In this document: piece by piece, positions 13,915 to 14,775 of the stretch
Position numbering within the stretch: the first letter of the stretch is position 1
Layout: each line of letters begins with the position of its first letter
NCBI GenBank assembly: GCA_039026555.1
Contig: JBCCMB010000063.1
Span: 1-14,775, forward strand
Source: JBCCMB01 sp039026555
GTDB lineage: Bacteria > Pseudomonadota > Alphaproteobacteria > Caulobacterales > Hyphomonadaceae
DNA: 14,775 nucleotides
Reading direction: 5' to 3'
The notes under the pieces: model-generated
Databases searched by the model: none
What the model was told of the DNA's origin: nothing
What the model saw: only the letters and a program-made list of their open reading frames with translations
Position numbers and translations under genes: made by a program

Positions 13915-14775
13915 ATGCTGAATGATCTGAACAAGGACGATTTGGGCGCCGAGATCCGCGCCGATAGTTGCGTCGTAGGCGCGGGCGTCGCGGGCCAAAC
14001 CTTGGCGATGCGCCTTGCGCGCGCCGGTCAGCGTGTGATTTTGGTTGAAAGCGGCGGGCTCGAGTTCAAATCGTCAACGCAAGCGCTGTCCGATGGGGAT
14101 GTCAGCGGCGAAACCTATTATGATTTGGACACATCGCGTCTTCGATTGTTCGGCGGCACGGCGGCGATTTGGGGCGGCCGGTGCGCAGAACTCGATCCCA
14201 TTGATTTCGAAAAACGAGATTATGCGCCCCATAGCGGATGGCCCATAGATAAAGCCGATCTGCAACCCTACTATCGCCGCGCCTATGAGATTCTTGGGAT
14301 TCAATGGCCGAACGAGACACCAGGATTGTCCGGATCGCCCCCAAACGAAACAGGATTCGACCCAGAAAAACTTGATGTCGGTTTTTGGCGGTTCGACGAG
14401 AATGGCGAGAGGTTCACCAATATCTCCCGCGGGAATCTTTCCGATGTCCACATCCTCATTAACGCGACGATGACACGCATGGACGTCGCCGATTCCGGCA
14501 AAGTCGAAGCGATCACCGTGTCAAGTCTCGACGGGCGAACCGCCAAAATCATCGCCGAAGATTTTGTCTTAGCCGCCGGCGCAATTGAAACCATCAGGCT
14601 CTTAATGGGCGGCGTCCCCGCGCGCCCCAACGGGTTGGGAAACGCGAATGATCTCCTGGGCCGGTATTTCATGGAGCATCCGCATGCGCGCGGCGGCGAG
14701 ATCGTCTCCGACAAACTCGCGACGTCGCTGAGCGCGCTCCCGCGCATGAAGCGGTCTCAAGGACAAAGGTTCGCC
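13915..14775 (+). CDS. GMC family oxidoreductase, N-terminal part (3' partial)
   Basis: The frame from ATG 13915 stays open to the window edge, giving 287 residues without a stop. An in-frame TAA at 13867 excludes a much longer N-terminus; GGA at 13902-13904 is a weak, distant ribosome binding site. The FAD-binding Rossmann motif VVGAGVAGQTLAMRLA (20-35) ends at acidic Glu45 in VILVESGG. RLFGGTAAIWGGRCAELD (about 77-94), SGWPI and LQPYYRRA follow the glucose-methanol-choline oxidoreductase pattern, and FVLAAGAIET is the second FAD contact. GMC enzymes oxidise alcohols to aldehydes or ketones. It lies 63 bp after the LicC-like gene in the same orientation. It could oxidise a hydroxyl of the sphingolipid or its head group; this is speculative. 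The catalytic C-terminal His lies outside the window. Confidence 0.85.
   Translation, partial: MLNDLNKDDLGAEIRADSCVVGAGVAGQTLAMRLARAGQRVILVESGGLEFKSSTQALSDGDVSGETYYDLDTSRLRLFGGTAAIWGGRCAELDPIDFEKRDYAPHSGWPIDKADLQPYYRRAYEILGIQWPNETPGLSGSPPNETGFDPEKLDVGFWRFDENGERFTNISRGNLSDVHILINATMTRMDVADSGKVEAITVSSLDGRTAKIIAEDFVLAAGAIETIRLLMGGVPARPNGLGNANDLLGRYFMEHPHARGGEIVSDKLATSLSALPRMKRSQGQRFA

Noticed and set aside
1..14775. CRISPR arrays, insertion sequences, tRNA or rRNA genes
   Set aside because: No direct-repeat arrays, transposase motifs or RNA gene signatures were seen; nearly all sequence is accounted for by coding genes.

Overview
The window is about 14.8 kb of almost gap-free coding DNA from a Gram-negative bacterium, most likely an alphaproteobacterium of the Caulobacter or Hyphomonas kind. 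This rests on the gene content and synteny: a bacterial ceramide pathway of the Caulobacter type, with moderately GC-rich codon use. I see no RNA genes, insertion sequences, CRISPR arrays or phage genes. The species assignment is an inference.

Layout. (A) 1-2767, plus strand: the end of an acyl-AMP/acyl-ACP synthetase, then the ceramide reductase-type SDR (CerR), a dedicated acyl carrier protein and serine palmitoyltransferase (Spt), tightly coupled and using GTG/TTG starts. (B) 6902-2769, minus strand: a four-gene operon whose every junction overlaps by 4 bp. It holds an LptF-like and an LptG-like permease, a diacylglycerol-kinase-fold lipid kinase (probable ceramide kinase) and a nucleotidyltransferase-fold protein. 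It ends tail to tail with spt, 1 bp apart. (C) 7039-10814, plus strand: an exported DUF2141 protein, the bacterial ceramide synthase (bCerS), a MobA-like nucleotidyltransferase and a MOP-superfamily flippase. (D) 11244-10801, minus strand: a HIT-family protein. (E) 11311 to the right edge, plus strand: a CDP-alcohol phosphotransferase with an unusual N-terminal domain, a HAD-IB phosphatase, a LicC-like cytidylyltransferase and the start of a GMC oxidoreductase.

How they may work together. The acyl synthetase loads a fatty acid on the small ACP. Spt condenses acyl-ACP (or acyl-CoA) with serine, bCerS adds the second acyl chain, and the SDR reduces the keto group to give (dihydro)ceramide. The lipid kinase then makes ceramide 1-phosphate. 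The two NTP transferases, the CDP-alcohol phosphotransferase and the HAD phosphatase look like a head-group module that activates a small phosphorylated alcohol or acid with CTP and puts it on the lipid, as in the ceramide phosphoglycerate lipids of Caulobacter. The LptF/LptG-like pair, the flippase and the periplasmic DUF2141 protein suggest that the cluster also moves its lipid product across the inner membrane and towards the outer membrane.

The synthesis core is known from Caulobacter. The least explained parts are the LptFG-like pair inside a lipid-kinase operon, the CDP-alcohol phosphotransferase with its extra domain, and the nucleotidyltransferase-fold protein that lacks one acidic residue of its motif.
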